A DNA stretch of 64,000 nucleotides from Pseudazoarcus sp963975885 (GTDB lineage: Bacteria > Pseudomonadota > Gammaproteobacteria > Burkholderiales > Rhodocyclaceae): contig CAXBIS010000017.1 in the NCBI GenBank assembly GCA_963975885.1, positions 26,200 to 90,199 on the forward strand, in the 5' to 3' direction. Below are positions 26,910-38,158 of this stretch, piece by piece; position 1 is the stretch's first letter; each line of letters begins with the position of its first letter. The position numbers were made by a program, and so were the translations under genes. The notes under the pieces were generated by a model, which worked only from the letters and a program-made list of their open reading frames with translations, searched no databases and was not told the origin of the DNA.

Positions 26910-28163
26910 ATGCAGCTCTATGCCCTCGGCCTGAATCACCTGACCGCGCCGCTCGCGATCCGCGAGCGCGTTGCGTTCCAGTCCGAGCGCCTGAGCGATG
27001 CGTTGCACGACCTGACCCATGTGCGCTCGGTGCGCGAGGCGGCCATCCTGTCGACCTGTAATCGAACCGAGCTGTATTTCGCAGCCGAGCAGCCGCAGGC
27101 GGCGGCAGACTGGCTGGCCGGCTTCCATCGCCTGCCGCTGGCGGAAATGTCGCCTTATCTCTACGCCTATCCGCAGCGTGACGCTGTGCGCCACGTGTTT
27201 CGCGTCGCGGCCGGGCTGGATTCGATGGTGCTCGGCGAGCCGCAGATTCTCGGCCAGGTCAAGGAGGCCGCGCGTCGTGCGGAGGAGGCCGGCACGCTCG
27301 GCACGCTGCTGCACAAGCTGTTCCAGAACACGTTCGCGGTGGCCAAGGAAGTGCGCTCGACGACCGCCATCGGGGCCAACAGCGTGTCGATGGCCGCCGC
27401 TGCGGTGCGATTGTCGGAGCGCATCTTCGCCGATCTTTCGCATCAGCGTGTGCTGTTCATCGGCGCGGGCGAGATGATCGAGCTGTGCGCCGCGCACTTT
27501 GCGGCGGCCCATCCTGCACTGATCGCGGTGGCCAACCGCACGGAGGCGCGGGCGCAGGTGCTGGCGAGTCGCTTCGGTGCCGAGGTGATGCGCCTGGACG
27601 CCATCGGCGATGTGTTGCCGCGCTTCGACATCGTCGTATCCTGTACGGCCGCACCGCTGCCCATCGTCGGCCTGGGCATGGTCGAGCGGGCGGTCAAGGC
27701 ACGTCGCCACAAGCCGATGGTGATGGTGGATCTGGCCGTGCCGCGCGACATCGAGCAGGAGATCGCCAAGCTCGACGATGTGTTCCTGTACACCGTCGAC
27801 GATCTCGCGCAGATCGTCGATGCTGGGCTCGAATCGCGCCAGCAGGCGGTGGTCGAGGCCGAAGGCATCATCGATGCGCGCGTCGACGGCTTTCTGCACT
27901 GGATGCAGACGCGCGAAGCGGTGCCCACGATCCGCGCGCTGCACGGTCATGCCGAGGCGCTGCGCGCCGTCGAGCTGGAGCGCGCGCGCCGCCTGCTGGC
28001 GCGCGGCGACGATCCCGAGGTGGTGCTCGATCAGCTCTCGCGCGCGCTCTCGCGCAAGCTGCTGCATGCTCCGGTGCATTACCTGAATCAGGCCGATGGC
28101 GAATTGCAGGCCGATGCCAGCCGCACCGTGCGCAAGATTTTCAACCTCGACCCCAACGACTGA
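26910..28163 (+). CDS. hemA: glutamyl-tRNA reductase
   Basis: A 417-residue enzyme that reduces glutamyl-tRNA(Glu) to glutamate-1-semialdehyde with NADPH, the first committed step of C5-pathway tetrapyrrole synthesis in the cytosol. The N-terminus GLNHLTAPLAIRERVAF and the catalytic Cys motif STCNRTELY are typical. GLDSMVLGEPQILGQVK, an NADPH-binding segment near VLFIGAGEMIEL, and a C-terminal helical dimerisation domain (ALSRKLLHAPVHYL) follow. Length matches the family. prfA follows after 22 bp, the common hemA-prfA-prmC order, which links haem supply and translation termination genes. Confidence 0.97.
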   Translation: MQLYALGLNHLTAPLAIRERVAFQSERLSDALHDLTHVRSVREAAILSTCNRTELYFAAEQPQAAADWLAGFHRLPLAEMSPYLYAYPQRDAVRHVFRVAAGLDSMVLGEPQILGQVKEAARRAEEAGTLGTLLHKLFQNTFAVAKEVRSTTAIGANSVSMAAAAVRLSERIFADLSHQRVLFIGAGEMIELCAAHFAAAHPALIAVANRTEARAQVLASRFGAEVMRLDAIGDVLPRFDIVVSCTAAPLPIVGLGMVERAVKARRHKPMVMVDLAVPRDIEQEIAKLDDVFLYTVDDLAQIVDAGLESRQQAVVEAEGIIDARVDGFLHWMQTREAVPTIRALHGHAEALRAVELERARRLLARGDDPEVVLDQLSRALSRKLLHAPVHYLNQADGELQADASRTVRKIFNLDPND

Positions 28164-28185
28164 AGCCGCGTCACCCTACTGCCCG

Positions 28186-29256
28186 ATGAAGCAAAGCATC
28201 CGAGACAAGCTCGAACAACTCGCCGCGCGACTCGAGGAAGTGGACCGCGAACTGGCCTCGGGCGACGTCGAGGCGATGCGTGAGCTGGGACGCGAGCGCG
28301 CCGAGATCGAGCCGGTGGCCACGCTGTATCACGAGTTCCGGCAGATCGAGGACGATTGCGCCGAGGCACGCGAGATGCTCGCCGACCCGGAGCTGCGCGA
28401 GTTCGCGCAGGGCGAGATCGAGGCCGGCGAGACGCACCTGGAGGCCCTGGAAGCCGCGCTGCAACGCGCGCTGCTGCCGCGTGACCCGAGTGATCACCGC
28501 AATCTGTTCATCGAGGTCCGCGCCGGCACCGGCGGCGACGAGGCGGCGCTGTTCGCCGGCGATCTGCTGCGCATGTACACGCGCTATGCTGAACGCCGCG
28601 GCTGGAAGCTCGATATCGTGTCGGCCAGTGATTCGGCCCTGGGCGGCTACAAGGAGGTGATTGCGCGGGTGATCGGAGACGGCGCCTACGCACGGCTCAA
28701 GTTCGAGTCGGGCGGGCATCGCGTGCAGCGCGTGCCGGTCACCGAGACGCAGGGACGCATCCATACCTCGGCTTGTACGGTGGCGGTACTGCCCGAAGCC
28801 GACGAGATCGCCGAAGTCGCGATCAATCCGGCGGATCTGCGCATCGATACCTACCGCGCCTCGGGCGCGGGAGGGCAGCACATCAACAAGACCGATTCGG
28901 CGGTGCGCATAACGCACGTTCCCAGCGGTCTGGTGGTCGAATGCCAGGACGACCGTTCGCAACATCGCAACAAGGCGCAGGCACTGTCCATCCTGGCCGC
29001 GCGACTGCACGACCGCCAACTGCACGAGCGCCAGTCGCAGGAGGCTGCCACGCGCAAGAGTCTGGTCGGTAGCGGCGACCGTTCCGAGCGTATCCGCACC
29101 TACAACTTTCCGCAGGGACGAGTCACCGACCACCGCATCAACCTGACGCTGTATCGTCTCGATGCGGTGATGGAGGGCGATCTGGACGAGCTCGTCGATG
29201 CCCTGATCCTCGAACACCAGGCGGGTCTGCTCGCCGAACTCGCCGGAGAAACATGA
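28186..29256 (+). CDS. prfA: peptide chain release factor 1
   Basis: A 356-residue factor that recognises UAA and UAG stop codons and triggers hydrolysis of peptidyl-tRNA. The ATG at 28186 gives the usual MKQSIRDKLEQLAARLEEV start; in-frame codons upstream run into hemA. The catalytic GGQ loop (SGAGGQHINKTDSAVR) has its Gln at residue 231. The RSERIRTYNFPQGRVTDHR segment fits RF1 rather than RF2. Its stop overlaps the prmC start by 4 bp (ATGA), coupling it to the enzyme that methylates this GGQ glutamine. Confidence 0.97.
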   Translation: MKQSIRDKLEQLAARLEEVDRELASGDVEAMRELGRERAEIEPVATLYHEFRQIEDDCAEAREMLADPELREFAQGEIEAGETHLEALEAALQRALLPRDPSDHRNLFIEVRAGTGGDEAALFAGDLLRMYTRYAERRGWKLDIVSASDSALGGYKEVIARVIGDGAYARLKFESGGHRVQRVPVTETQGRIHTSACTVAVLPEADEIAEVAINPADLRIDTYRASGAGGQHINKTDSAVRITHVPSGLVVECQDDRSQHRNKAQALSILAARLHDRQLHERQSQEAATRKSLVGSGDRSERIRTYNFPQGRVTDHRINLTLYRLDAVMEGDLDELVDALILEHQAGLLAELAGET

Positions 29257-30134
29257 TCGATACCACGACCCCCGACGTCGCCTCGGCCCTCAAATGGGCT
29301 CGCGAGCACATCGACATCGTCGACGCGCGCATCCTGATGCGCCGTGTGCTCGATTGCGCCGCGACGCGCCTGGTATCGCATCCCGACGCGCGTCTGGATG
29401 TGGCCGAATGGGATCAGTTTCGCCATTTCGTCACGCGTCGCGCCTCGGGCGAGCCGGTGGCCTATCTGGTCGGCGAGCGGGAGTTCTTCGGCTACAGCCT
29501 GATGATCACGCCAGCCGTGCTGATACCGCGCCCCGAGACGGAGCTGCTCGTCGAACTGGCGATCGCGCATTTCGCCGGCCGGCCCAACACCCGCGTTCTC
29601 GACCTGGGTACCGGCAGTGGCGCGATCGCGATTGCGCTGGCCAAGGAGTTGCCGGACGCCGACGTGACCGCGGTCGACCGCTCGCGTGAGGCCTTGCTGG
29701 TGGCGATGGCCAATGCCGCACGCCTGCGCGTGTCGGTATCCTTCGTCGTGTCCGACTGGTTCGCCTCGCTCGGCGGAGACCGCTTCCAGCTCATCGTCGC
29801 CAACCCGCCCTATGTAGCCGCTGCCGACCCGCATCTGGCCGAGGGCGACGTGCGTTTCGAGCCGCAGACCGCGCTGGTGTCCGGCCCCGAGGGGCTGGAC
29901 GACCTGGCCGAGATCGTCGTGCGTTCACCGCACCATCTCGATCCGGGAGGCTGGTTGTTCGTCGAGCACGGTTACGACCAGGCACGGCGCGTGCGTGCGC
30001 TGCTGGCCGACGCCGGCTTCACCGCGATTGCCTCGTGGAGCGATCTGGCCGGCATCGAACGGGTGTCGGGCGGGCAGTGGCTGGGTCGCGGTGCTTCCGG
30101 CCGCCGGCTTGACGCACCGCAGCGCGGCACCTAG
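29253..30134 (+). CDS. prmC: release factor glutamine N5-methyltransferase
   Basis: A 293-residue SAM-dependent enzyme that methylates the GGQ glutamine of RF1 and RF2, raising termination efficiency. The N-terminal helical domain is followed by VGEREFFGYSLMITPAVLIP and RPETELLVE, the SAM motif VLDLGTGSGAIAIALA, and the NPPY catalytic motif (IVANPPYVAA), all diagnostic for PrmC/HemK. It is translationally coupled to prfA. The grxD promoter lies within its last codons. Confidence 0.96.
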   Translation: MIDTTTPDVASALKWAREHIDIVDARILMRRVLDCAATRLVSHPDARLDVAEWDQFRHFVTRRASGEPVAYLVGEREFFGYSLMITPAVLIPRPETELLVELAIAHFAGRPNTRVLDLGTGSGAIAIALAKELPDADVTAVDRSREALLVAMANAARLRVSVSFVVSDWFASLGGDRFQLIVANPPYVAAADPHLAEGDVRFEPQTALVSGPEGLDDLAEIVVRSPHHLDPGGWLFVEHGYDQARRVRALLADAGFTAIASWSDLAGIERVSGGQWLGRGASGRRLDAPQRGT

Positions 30135-30137
30135 AAT
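30109..30137 (+). promoter_or_regulatory. sigma-70-type promoter for grxD
   Basis: TTGACG (30109-30114) and TAGAAT (30132-30137) have an ideal 17-bp spacer. The -35 is inside the end of prmC, and the element lies 46 bp before the grxD ATG. A small hairpin, CGGGC/GCCCG (30154-30168), sits in the leader. Confidence 0.8.
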
Positions 30138-30182
30138 ATCCGACTAATTAACTCGGGCATTGAGCCCGCATGGACACGCTAC

Positions 30183-30521
30183 ATGGACATCCAGGAATTC
30201 ATTCGCGAACAGGTCAACGCCCATCCGGTGGTGCTCTTCATGAAGGGTACGCCGCAGTTCCCGCAGTGCGGGTTCTCCGCCACCGTGATCCAGGTGCTCA
30301 AGCAGTCGGGCCTAAACAAGGTCGCCGCGTTCAACGTCCTCGAGAGCGAGGACCTGCGCCAGGGCGTCAAGGAATACGCGAACTGGCCGACCATCCCCCA
30401 GCTCTACATCAAGGGCGAGTTCGTCGGTGGCTGCGACATCATCAAGGAATTGTTCGAGACCGGTGAGCTGCAGCAACTGATCGCCGAGGCCGACCCGGAA
30501 GGCACCGCACCGCAGGCCTGA
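30183..30521 (+). CDS. grxD: monothiol glutaredoxin (CGFS type)
   Basis: A 112-residue monothiol glutaredoxin that binds a [2Fe-2S] cluster with glutathione and takes part in iron-sulfur cluster trafficking. The CGFS active site (Cys29) follows KGTPQFPQ. WPTIPQLYIKGEFVGGCDII carries the glutathione-binding WP-TP-type and GG motifs. Length and motifs match Grx4/GrxD. It has its own promoter and is followed by a strong terminator. Confidence 0.96.
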   Translation: MDIQEFIREQVNAHPVVLFMKGTPQFPQCGFSATVIQVLKQSGLNKVAAFNVLESEDLRQGVKEYANWPTIPQLYIKGEFVGGCDIIKELFETGELQQLIAEADPEGTAPQA

Positions 30522-30552
30522 AACGCCGCGCATCGACCGCCATGACGCAGTG

Positions 30553-30584
30553 AAAAGGCCGCTCCCGTCGGGAGCGGCCTTTTT
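30553..30584. terminator. bidirectional rho-independent terminator
   Basis: AAAAGGCCGCTCCC (30553-30566), loop GTC, and GGGAGCGGCCTTTTT (30570-30584) form a perfect stem with an A-run and a T-run. It serves grxD (plus) and the fructosamine kinase gene (minus), whose stop touches it. Confidence 0.95.
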
Positions 30585-31492
30585 CATTCGCTGCGCGTTC
30601 CCAGCGCGAAGTCGAGTTTGGCCGTGAGGCGTTCGGCCTCGCGCAAATAGCCGCGCCCGAACAGGTTCAGATGGTTGAGCACGTGATACAGCGCGTACAG
30701 CGGTTTGCGCGTCTCGTACTCCGCGTTAAGTGGCCAGGCGTGTCGATAGGCCGCGTAGAAGGCCGGTGGGAAACCGCCGAACAGCTCCGCCATGGCCAGA
30801 TCGGATTCGCGGTCGCCGCGGTACACGGCCGGGTCGAACAGCGCGGGCTGGCCGTCCGCAGTGACCGCGGCATTGCCGTGCCACAGGTCGCCGTGCAGCA
30901 GACTGGGTTGTGGACGGTAGTCGAGGAACATCCCGGCGAGCCGGTCGAGCAGGCGTCCGCCGTGGCGTTGCAGATCGCCCGTGTAGCCGTTTGCGCGCGC
31001 ACGTTCGAGCTGCGGGGCGAGGCGGCGTTGGGCGAAGAAGCGAGCCCAGTTGTCACTCGGCGTGTTGTCCTGGGGGCTGCGGCCGATGAAGTTGTGGCGG
31101 GGCCAGCCGAAGTGCTCGCCGGTGAGGTGATGCAGTTCGGCCAGCGCTTCGCCGAAGCGGGTGCCGTGTTCGGTGGTGGTGAGCGGGGCGAGTTCCAGAT
31201 GCTCGAGGACCAGGCAGGCGCCGTCGTCGTCCGCGCCCAGCGCAATGACGGCTGGCACACGCACGGCGCCGGTCTCGGCCAGCGCGGCCAGACCGTCGGC
31301 CTCCGCCTCGAACATCCCACGCGTGTCGGCCGTGCCGTGTTTGACGAAGTAGCGCGCACCGCCGCCGGCCACGACCAGCGCGCGGTGGGTGTCGCCGCCG
31401 CTGACCGCACGTGACTCGGTAATGCGGAATGCGTTGCCGGTGGCCTCGCGCAGCACGCGTTCGACGCGCGTGAGGGTACCGAGTGCGTTCAT
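30584..31492 (-). CDS. fructosamine/ketosamine-3-kinase family protein
   Basis: A 302-residue member of the fructosamine kinase family (aminoglycoside-phosphotransferase fold). The family phosphorylates sugar adducts on proteins and so promotes deglycation; the bacterial substrate here is not known. Visible features are a nucleotide-binding Lys in ARYFVKHG, LVLEHLEL, the family signature FGWPRHNFIGRSPQDN, the catalytic loop LLHGDLWHGN, and the metal-binding FDPAVYRGDRESDLAM. The start at 31492 gives MNALGTLTRVERVL. It begins 4 bp after the argH stop, so the two are probably cotranscribed. Confidence 0.9.
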   Translation of the reverse strand: MNALGTLTRVERVLREATGNAFRITESRAVSGGDTHRALVVAGGGARYFVKHGTADTRGMFEAEADGLAALAETGAVRVPAVIALGADDDGACLVLEHLELAPLTTTEHGTRFGEALAELHHLTGEHFGWPRHNFIGRSPQDNTPSDNWARFFAQRRLAPQLERARANGYTGDLQRHGGRLLDRLAGMFLDYRPQPSLLHGDLWHGNAAVTADGQPALFDPAVYRGDRESDLAMAELFGGFPPAFYAAYRHAWPLNAEYETRKPLYALYHVLNHLNLFGRGYLREAERLTAKLDFALGTRSE

Positions 31493-31496
31493 GGAC

Positions 31497-32918
31497 TCAG
31501 CCCTGCAGACGCGCACGGGCCGCAGCGATCGCTGTGCGTACCTGTTGCGGAGCAGTGCCGCCGACATGGCTGCGCGAGGCCAGCGAGCCTTCCACCGTGA
31601 GCACGTCGAACACGTCCTCGCCTACGCGCTCGATCGCGCCGGGCACGTCGGCCATGGCGATACGCAGCTCATCCAGCGAGCACTCGGGCAGGTCACAGCC
31701 CTTGAGCTCGGCCGCGCGCACGGCCAGCGCCACGGCCTCGTGCGCGTCGCGGAAAGGCAGGCCGCGCTTGACCAGGTAGTCGGCCAGATCGGTGGCGGTG
31801 GCGAAGCCCTGGGTGAGCGCGCTCTTCATGGCCTCGGGCTTGACGCGGATGCCGGTGATCATGTCGGCGTAGATGCGCAGCGTGTCGATCACGGTGTCGG
31901 CGGTGTCGAACAGCGGCTCCTTGTCTTCCTGGTTGTCCTTGTTGTAGGCCAGCGGCTGACCTTTCATCAGGGTCAGGAGTGCGATCAGGTTGCCGTTGGT
32001 GCGGCCGGTCTTGCCGCGCACGAGTTCGGGAACGTCCGGGTTCTTCTTCTGCGGCATGATGGAGCTGCCGGTGCAGAAGCGGTCGGCCAGGTCGATGAAG
32101 CCCACACGCGGGCTCATCCACAGGATGATCTCTTCGGACAGGCGCGACAGATGGGTCATCAGCAGCGACGAGGCCGCACAGAACTCGATCGCGAAGTCGC
32201 GATCGCTGACCGCGTCGAGCGAGTTGTAGCAGACCTCGTCGAAGCCCAGCTCGCGCGCGACGAACTCGCGGTCGATCGGGAAACTGGTGCCGGCCAGCGC
32301 GGCCGCGCCCAGCGGCAAACGGTTGGTGCGACGACGGCAATCGGCAAAGCGCTCGGCGTCGCGGCGCAGCATCTCGTGATAGGCCATCAGGTGGTGGCCG
32401 AAAGTCACGGGCTGGGCAACCTGCAGGTGGGTGAAGCCGGGCAGGGCGGTATCGGCATGAGCCTCGGCGACGTCGAGCAGGTTGGTCTGAAAATGCGTGA
32501 TGAGCTCGAGGATCTGGTCGATGGCGTCACGCAGCCACAACCGGATGTCGGTGGCGACCTGGTCGTTGCGGCTGCGTCCGGTATGCAGTCGCTTGCCGGC
32601 GTCCCCGACGAGCGCGGTCAGACGCTTCTCGATGTTCAGATGCACGTCCTCGTCGTCGAGGTTCCACGCGAACTCGCCACGCTCGATCTCGCCGGAGATG
32701 GTCTGCAGGCCGCGTTCGATGTCGGCAAGATCCTGCGCGCCGATGATGCCCTGGCGCGCGAGCATCTTCGCGTGGGCGAGCGAGCCGCGAATGTCCTGGG
32801 CGGCCATGCGCTGGTCGAAGAAGACCGATGCGGTATAGCGCTTGACGAGATCGGAGACGGGTTCGGAGAAACGGCCGGACCAGGCCTTGGGGGCATCGTT
32901 GCTGGAGTGGTCTGTCAT
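31497..32918 (-). CDS. argH: argininosuccinate lyase
   Basis: A 473-residue enzyme that cleaves argininosuccinate to arginine and fumarate, the last step of arginine synthesis. The start at 32918 gives MTDHSSNDAPKAWSGRFSEP, the usual N-terminus. HTGRSRNDQVATDIRLW, LPGFTHLQVAQPVTFGHH and the fumarase/aspartase-superfamily signature GSSIMPQKKNPDVPE (catalytic Ser loop) are all present. It is divergent from the histidine-kinase gene across about 50 bp and is followed immediately by the fructosamine-kinase-family gene. Confidence 0.97.
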   Translation of the reverse strand: MTDHSSNDAPKAWSGRFSEPVSDLVKRYTASVFFDQRMAAQDIRGSLAHAKMLARQGIIGAQDLADIERGLQTISGEIERGEFAWNLDDEDVHLNIEKRLTALVGDAGKRLHTGRSRNDQVATDIRLWLRDAIDQILELITHFQTNLLDVAEAHADTALPGFTHLQVAQPVTFGHHLMAYHEMLRRDAERFADCRRRTNRLPLGAAALAGTSFPIDREFVARELGFDEVCYNSLDAVSDRDFAIEFCAASSLLMTHLSRLSEEIILWMSPRVGFIDLADRFCTGSSIMPQKKNPDVPELVRGKTGRTNGNLIALLTLMKGQPLAYNKDNQEDKEPLFDTADTVIDTLRIYADMITGIRVKPEAMKSALTQGFATATDLADYLVKRGLPFRDAHEAVALAVRAAELKGCDLPECSLDELRIAMADVPGAIERVGEDVFDVLTVEGSLASRSHVGGTAPQQVRTAIAAARARLQG

Positions 32919-32969
32919 AATGCGGGCGTCTAGAGGCCGTCGGCGGCGCCGGCGGCGGGGGAAAATGGC

Positions 32970-34013
32970 GTGCAGAGTATAAAGCATATGCCGGGGCGGC
33001 CCGCGCTGCGGCGCCACCTGCCGGATCTGCGCAACCTCGGGGTCTTGCTGCGTACGTTGCTGCTCGTGAACCTGCTCGCCCTGCTGACCGCACTGGTGCA
33101 GGAACCCGCGCCCGTGCGCCTGTTCGAGGCCTTTCTCGCGCTGGCCGCGCGGGTCGAACTGCCGCTGTTCGTGATCGTGCTGCTGTATTTTGCCGCCGCC
33201 CCCATGCTGGTGCGCCTGCCGTGGGCTGCAGGGGTGGGGGTGATCGCCGGAGTGACGGCGCTGGTCGTCGCGTTGCTGTTCCCGTTGTTGGCGATGCCTG
33301 GCGACGCCCTGTGGCGCTGGCTGGCCTGGGCGTTGGGTGCGCTGGGCGCGACCCTGGCCTATTTTGACCATCGCACGCGCCGGCTCACACCGGCGCTGGC
33401 CGAGGCCCGCCTGATGGCGCTGACCGCGCGCATCCGCCCGCACTTCCTGTTCAACGCCCTCAATGGCGTACTCGGTACGATCCGTTCCGACCCGCGCCGC
33501 GCGGAACGCGCTCTCGAGGAGCTGGCGGAACTGTTCCGGGCGCTGATGCGCGAGCAGCACGGACTGGTGTCGCTGGCGGACGAGCTTGACCTGTGCCGGC
33601 GATATCTGGACATCGAATCCCTGCGTCTGGGCGATCGTCTGGTCGTGGACTGGGAAGTCGACGACGTCGAGGACGCGCGCGTGCCACCATTGATCCTGCA
33701 GCCGCTGATCGAGAACGCCATCTACCATGGTGTCGAGCATGTCGCCCATGCGTCGCGCATCGGCGTGCGCATCGCGCAACGCGGGGACGAACTGCGCATC
33801 GAGGTCGACAACCCGCTCGCCGACGCGGGGGAGGTGCGCGTCGGCAACCGCATCGCGCTCGACAACATCCGCGAACGCCTGCAATTGTTCTTCGATCTGG
33901 AAGCCAGCCTCGAGGTCGGCCCCCGCGGTGGCCGCTTCCATGTCGTCATTCGTCTGCCGTACCGGAGGAGCAGCGATGGAGCCCAACGAGCCCCTGCGCG
34001 TACTTATCGTTGA
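32970..34013 (+). CDS. LytS/AlgZ-type sensor histidine kinase
   Basis: A 347-residue inner-membrane kinase. The N-terminal half has about four hydrophobic segments (LLVNLLALLTALV, ELPLFVIVLLYFAAA, GVIAGVTALVVALLFPLLA, WLAWALGALGATLAYF). The cytosolic half has the His-kinase motif RIRPHFLFNALN, the N-box PLIENAIYHGVEH and the G-box GNRIALDNIRERL. This fits the HPK8/LytS family, which pairs with LytTR regulators such as AlgR. GTG 32970 has the better purine-rich site upstream; ATG 32988 is an alternative start. It overlaps the regulator gene by 38 bp. The signal is unknown. Confidence 0.9.
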   Translation: MQSIKHMPGRPALRRHLPDLRNLGVLLRTLLLVNLLALLTALVQEPAPVRLFEAFLALAARVELPLFVIVLLYFAAAPMLVRLPWAAGVGVIAGVTALVVALLFPLLAMPGDALWRWLAWALGALGATLAYFDHRTRRLTPALAEARLMALTARIRPHFLFNALNGVLGTIRSDPRRAERALEELAELFRALMREQHGLVSLADELDLCRRYLDIESLRLGDRLVVDWEVDDVEDARVPPLILQPLIENAIYHGVEHVAHASRIGVRIAQRGDELRIEVDNPLADAGEVRVGNRIALDNIRERLQLFFDLEASLEVGPRGGRFHVVIRLPYRRSSDGAQRAPARTYR

Positions 34014-34722
34014 CGACGAGGCACCCGCGCGCGCGCGTCTGCTCGACCTGCTCGGCGATATCGCGGCCGAGCAGCCCAGCGAAATCGTTGGCCTGGCGGC
34101 CAACGGCGTCGAGGCCCTGCGTCTGATCGAGGCACATGCTGTCGACGTCGTGCTGGCCGACGTACGCATGCCGGCGATGGACGGTGTCGAACTGGCGCGC
34201 CGCATCGTCGGGCGCGAAGATGCACCGCACGTGATCTTCACCACCGCCTACGACGAACACGCGGTCGAGGCCTTTGAACTGGCTGCAACGGACTATCTGG
34301 TGAAGCCGGTGCGCGCCGCGCGACTGGCCGAGGCGCTGGGTCGTGCGCGTGCACGCATGGGCGATGGTGGCAGGGTCGCACCACGCCGCAATTTCAGCGT
34401 CACCGAGCGCGGTCGTATCGTGCTGCTGCCCATCGCCGATGTGCTCGTGCTGCGCGCCGAAATGAAGTACGTGACCGCGATCACCGCGACGCGCGAATAC
34501 GTGCTCGACGAGTCACTGGTGCAGATCGAGCAGGAGTTTCCGGAGCGTTTCCTGCGCGTGCATCGCAACTGTCTGGTTGCGCGCGAGGCGGTCGCCGGTG
34601 TCGAGCGCGCGGGCGAGGTCGACGGCGAAGCGCACTGGGACGTGCTGCTGCGCGGTCTCGACGAGCGCGTGCCGATCAGCCGTCGGCAATGGCCGACGGT
34701 GAGGGAGGCATTGCGCCTTTGA
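33976..34722 (+). CDS. LytTR-family response regulator (AlgR-like)
   Basis: A 248-residue response regulator starting at ATG 33976, with a GGAGGAGC site at 33964-33971. The receiver domain (residues 1-120) has the acidic pair in VLIVDDEAPARAR, the phospho-acceptor Asp in VVLADVRMPAMDG, Thr in IFTTAYDEHA, and Lys in DYLVKPV. The LytTR DNA-binding domain (about 140-245) shows VTAITATREYVLDESL and FLRVHRNCLVAREAV. The partner kinase is encoded immediately upstream and overlaps it. AlgR relatives control surface and envelope traits; targets here are not evident. Confidence 0.92.
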   Translation: MEPNEPLRVLIVDDEAPARARLLDLLGDIAAEQPSEIVGLAANGVEALRLIEAHAVDVVLADVRMPAMDGVELARRIVGREDAPHVIFTTAYDEHAVEAFELAATDYLVKPVRAARLAEALGRARARMGDGGRVAPRRNFSVTERGRIVLLPIADVLVLRAEMKYVTAITATREYVLDESLVQIEQEFPERFLRVHRNCLVAREAVAGVERAGEVDGEAHWDVLLRGLDERVPISRRQWPTVREALRL

Positions 34723-34745
34723 GGGCGAGCAGCAGCCAGTCGTAG

Positions 34746-34811
34746 GTCAGGGGGGCGCCGCGAGGCGCGCACCTGACGCTCCGCGCGAACGGATCGGAGT
34801 CCGCAGGTGCG
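34746..34811. terminator. nested hairpins between lytTR gene and ppc
   Basis: GTCAGGGGGGCGCC (34746-34759), loop GCGA and GGCGCGCACCTGAC (34764-34777) pair at 12 of 14 positions. GCGCACCTG (34767-34775) can instead pair with CAGGTGCGC (34803-34811), so two structures compete. There is no T-run. This is the only feature in the 112-bp convergent gap; a termination role is inferred. Confidence 0.45.
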
Positions 34812-34834
34812 CTGCGCTAAGGCCGGTTTTCTCC

Positions 34835-37588
<2,754 letters not shown>

Positions 37589-37610
37589 GGTCGGGGTTTC
37601 CTGCGTGTCG

Positions 37611-38099
37611 TTATTGGTATGCGGGTCGCAGCCGGGCGCGGGCCTCGGCGATCGCCCGGGAGACGTATTCGGCGTAGAAATCAACCGTGCCGATGCCCAC
37701 GATGGGCTCGGCAAGCCGCTCTCCGGAGGGGCCATAGAGTACCAGCATCGGCGTGAAGCGCGCTTGTTCGGTCCGGGCGAAGTCTGCGTGCGTGGTGGCC
37801 TCGCCGTCGAATCCGGTCATCGACGTGCTGCGGTCGATGTCGATCTGGCGGAAGATCGCGCCGGCTTCCCCGCTGCGCGCCATCGGCACCAGTTGGCTGC
37901 GCGCGACGTCGCACCAGGCGCAGCCGTGCTGACTGTAGAGGATCGCCATCGGTAATGCGTCGCGACGCATTACCGCAGCCTCGCGCGCGAGGTTGCCGGC
38001 GGCGGGCAGCGTGCCGGCCGCGGCGGCAGGCAGCGCCAGCGCACATGCTAGAATGCACGCCATTGCCCACTGCATGCGGGCGTTTCGCAAGAATTGCAT
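37611..38099 (-). CDS. exported thioredoxin-fold protein
   Basis: A 162-residue protein with a signal peptide (MQWAMACILACALALPAAAA) after either Met at 38099 (chosen) or Met at 38075. The mature protein reads as a thioredoxin-like domain: PMAILYSQHGCAWCDVARSQ has a CxxC pair (Cys-Ala-Trp-Cys), ARFTPMLVLYGPSGERL holds the cis-Pro region, and IGTVDFYAEYVSRAI forms the last helix. A periplasmic reductant or oxidase of the SoxW/DsbE-like sort is inferred. It precedes ppc on the same strand and diverges from hemC. Confidence 0.82.
   Translation of the reverse strand: MQFLRNARMQWAMACILACALALPAAAAGTLPAAGNLAREAAVMRRDALPMAILYSQHGCAWCDVARSQLVPMARSGEAGAIFRQIDIDRSTSMTGFDGEATTHADFARTEQARFTPMLVLYGPSGERLAEPIVGIGTVDFYAEYVSRAIAEARARLRPAYQ
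38049..38054 (+). promoter_or_regulatory. candidate -10 box for hemC
   Basis: TAGAAT lies 105 bp before the hemC start, inside the signal-peptide codons of the divergent thioredoxin-like gene. No convincing -35 sits upstream. The same hexamer recurs before grxD, lptD and dusB. Confidence 0.4.
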
Positions 38100-38158
38100 C
38101 AACACCATCGTCCCGAATCCGGGGCTTCGCCCCATCCTGTTTCGTACGCCCCGAATCC

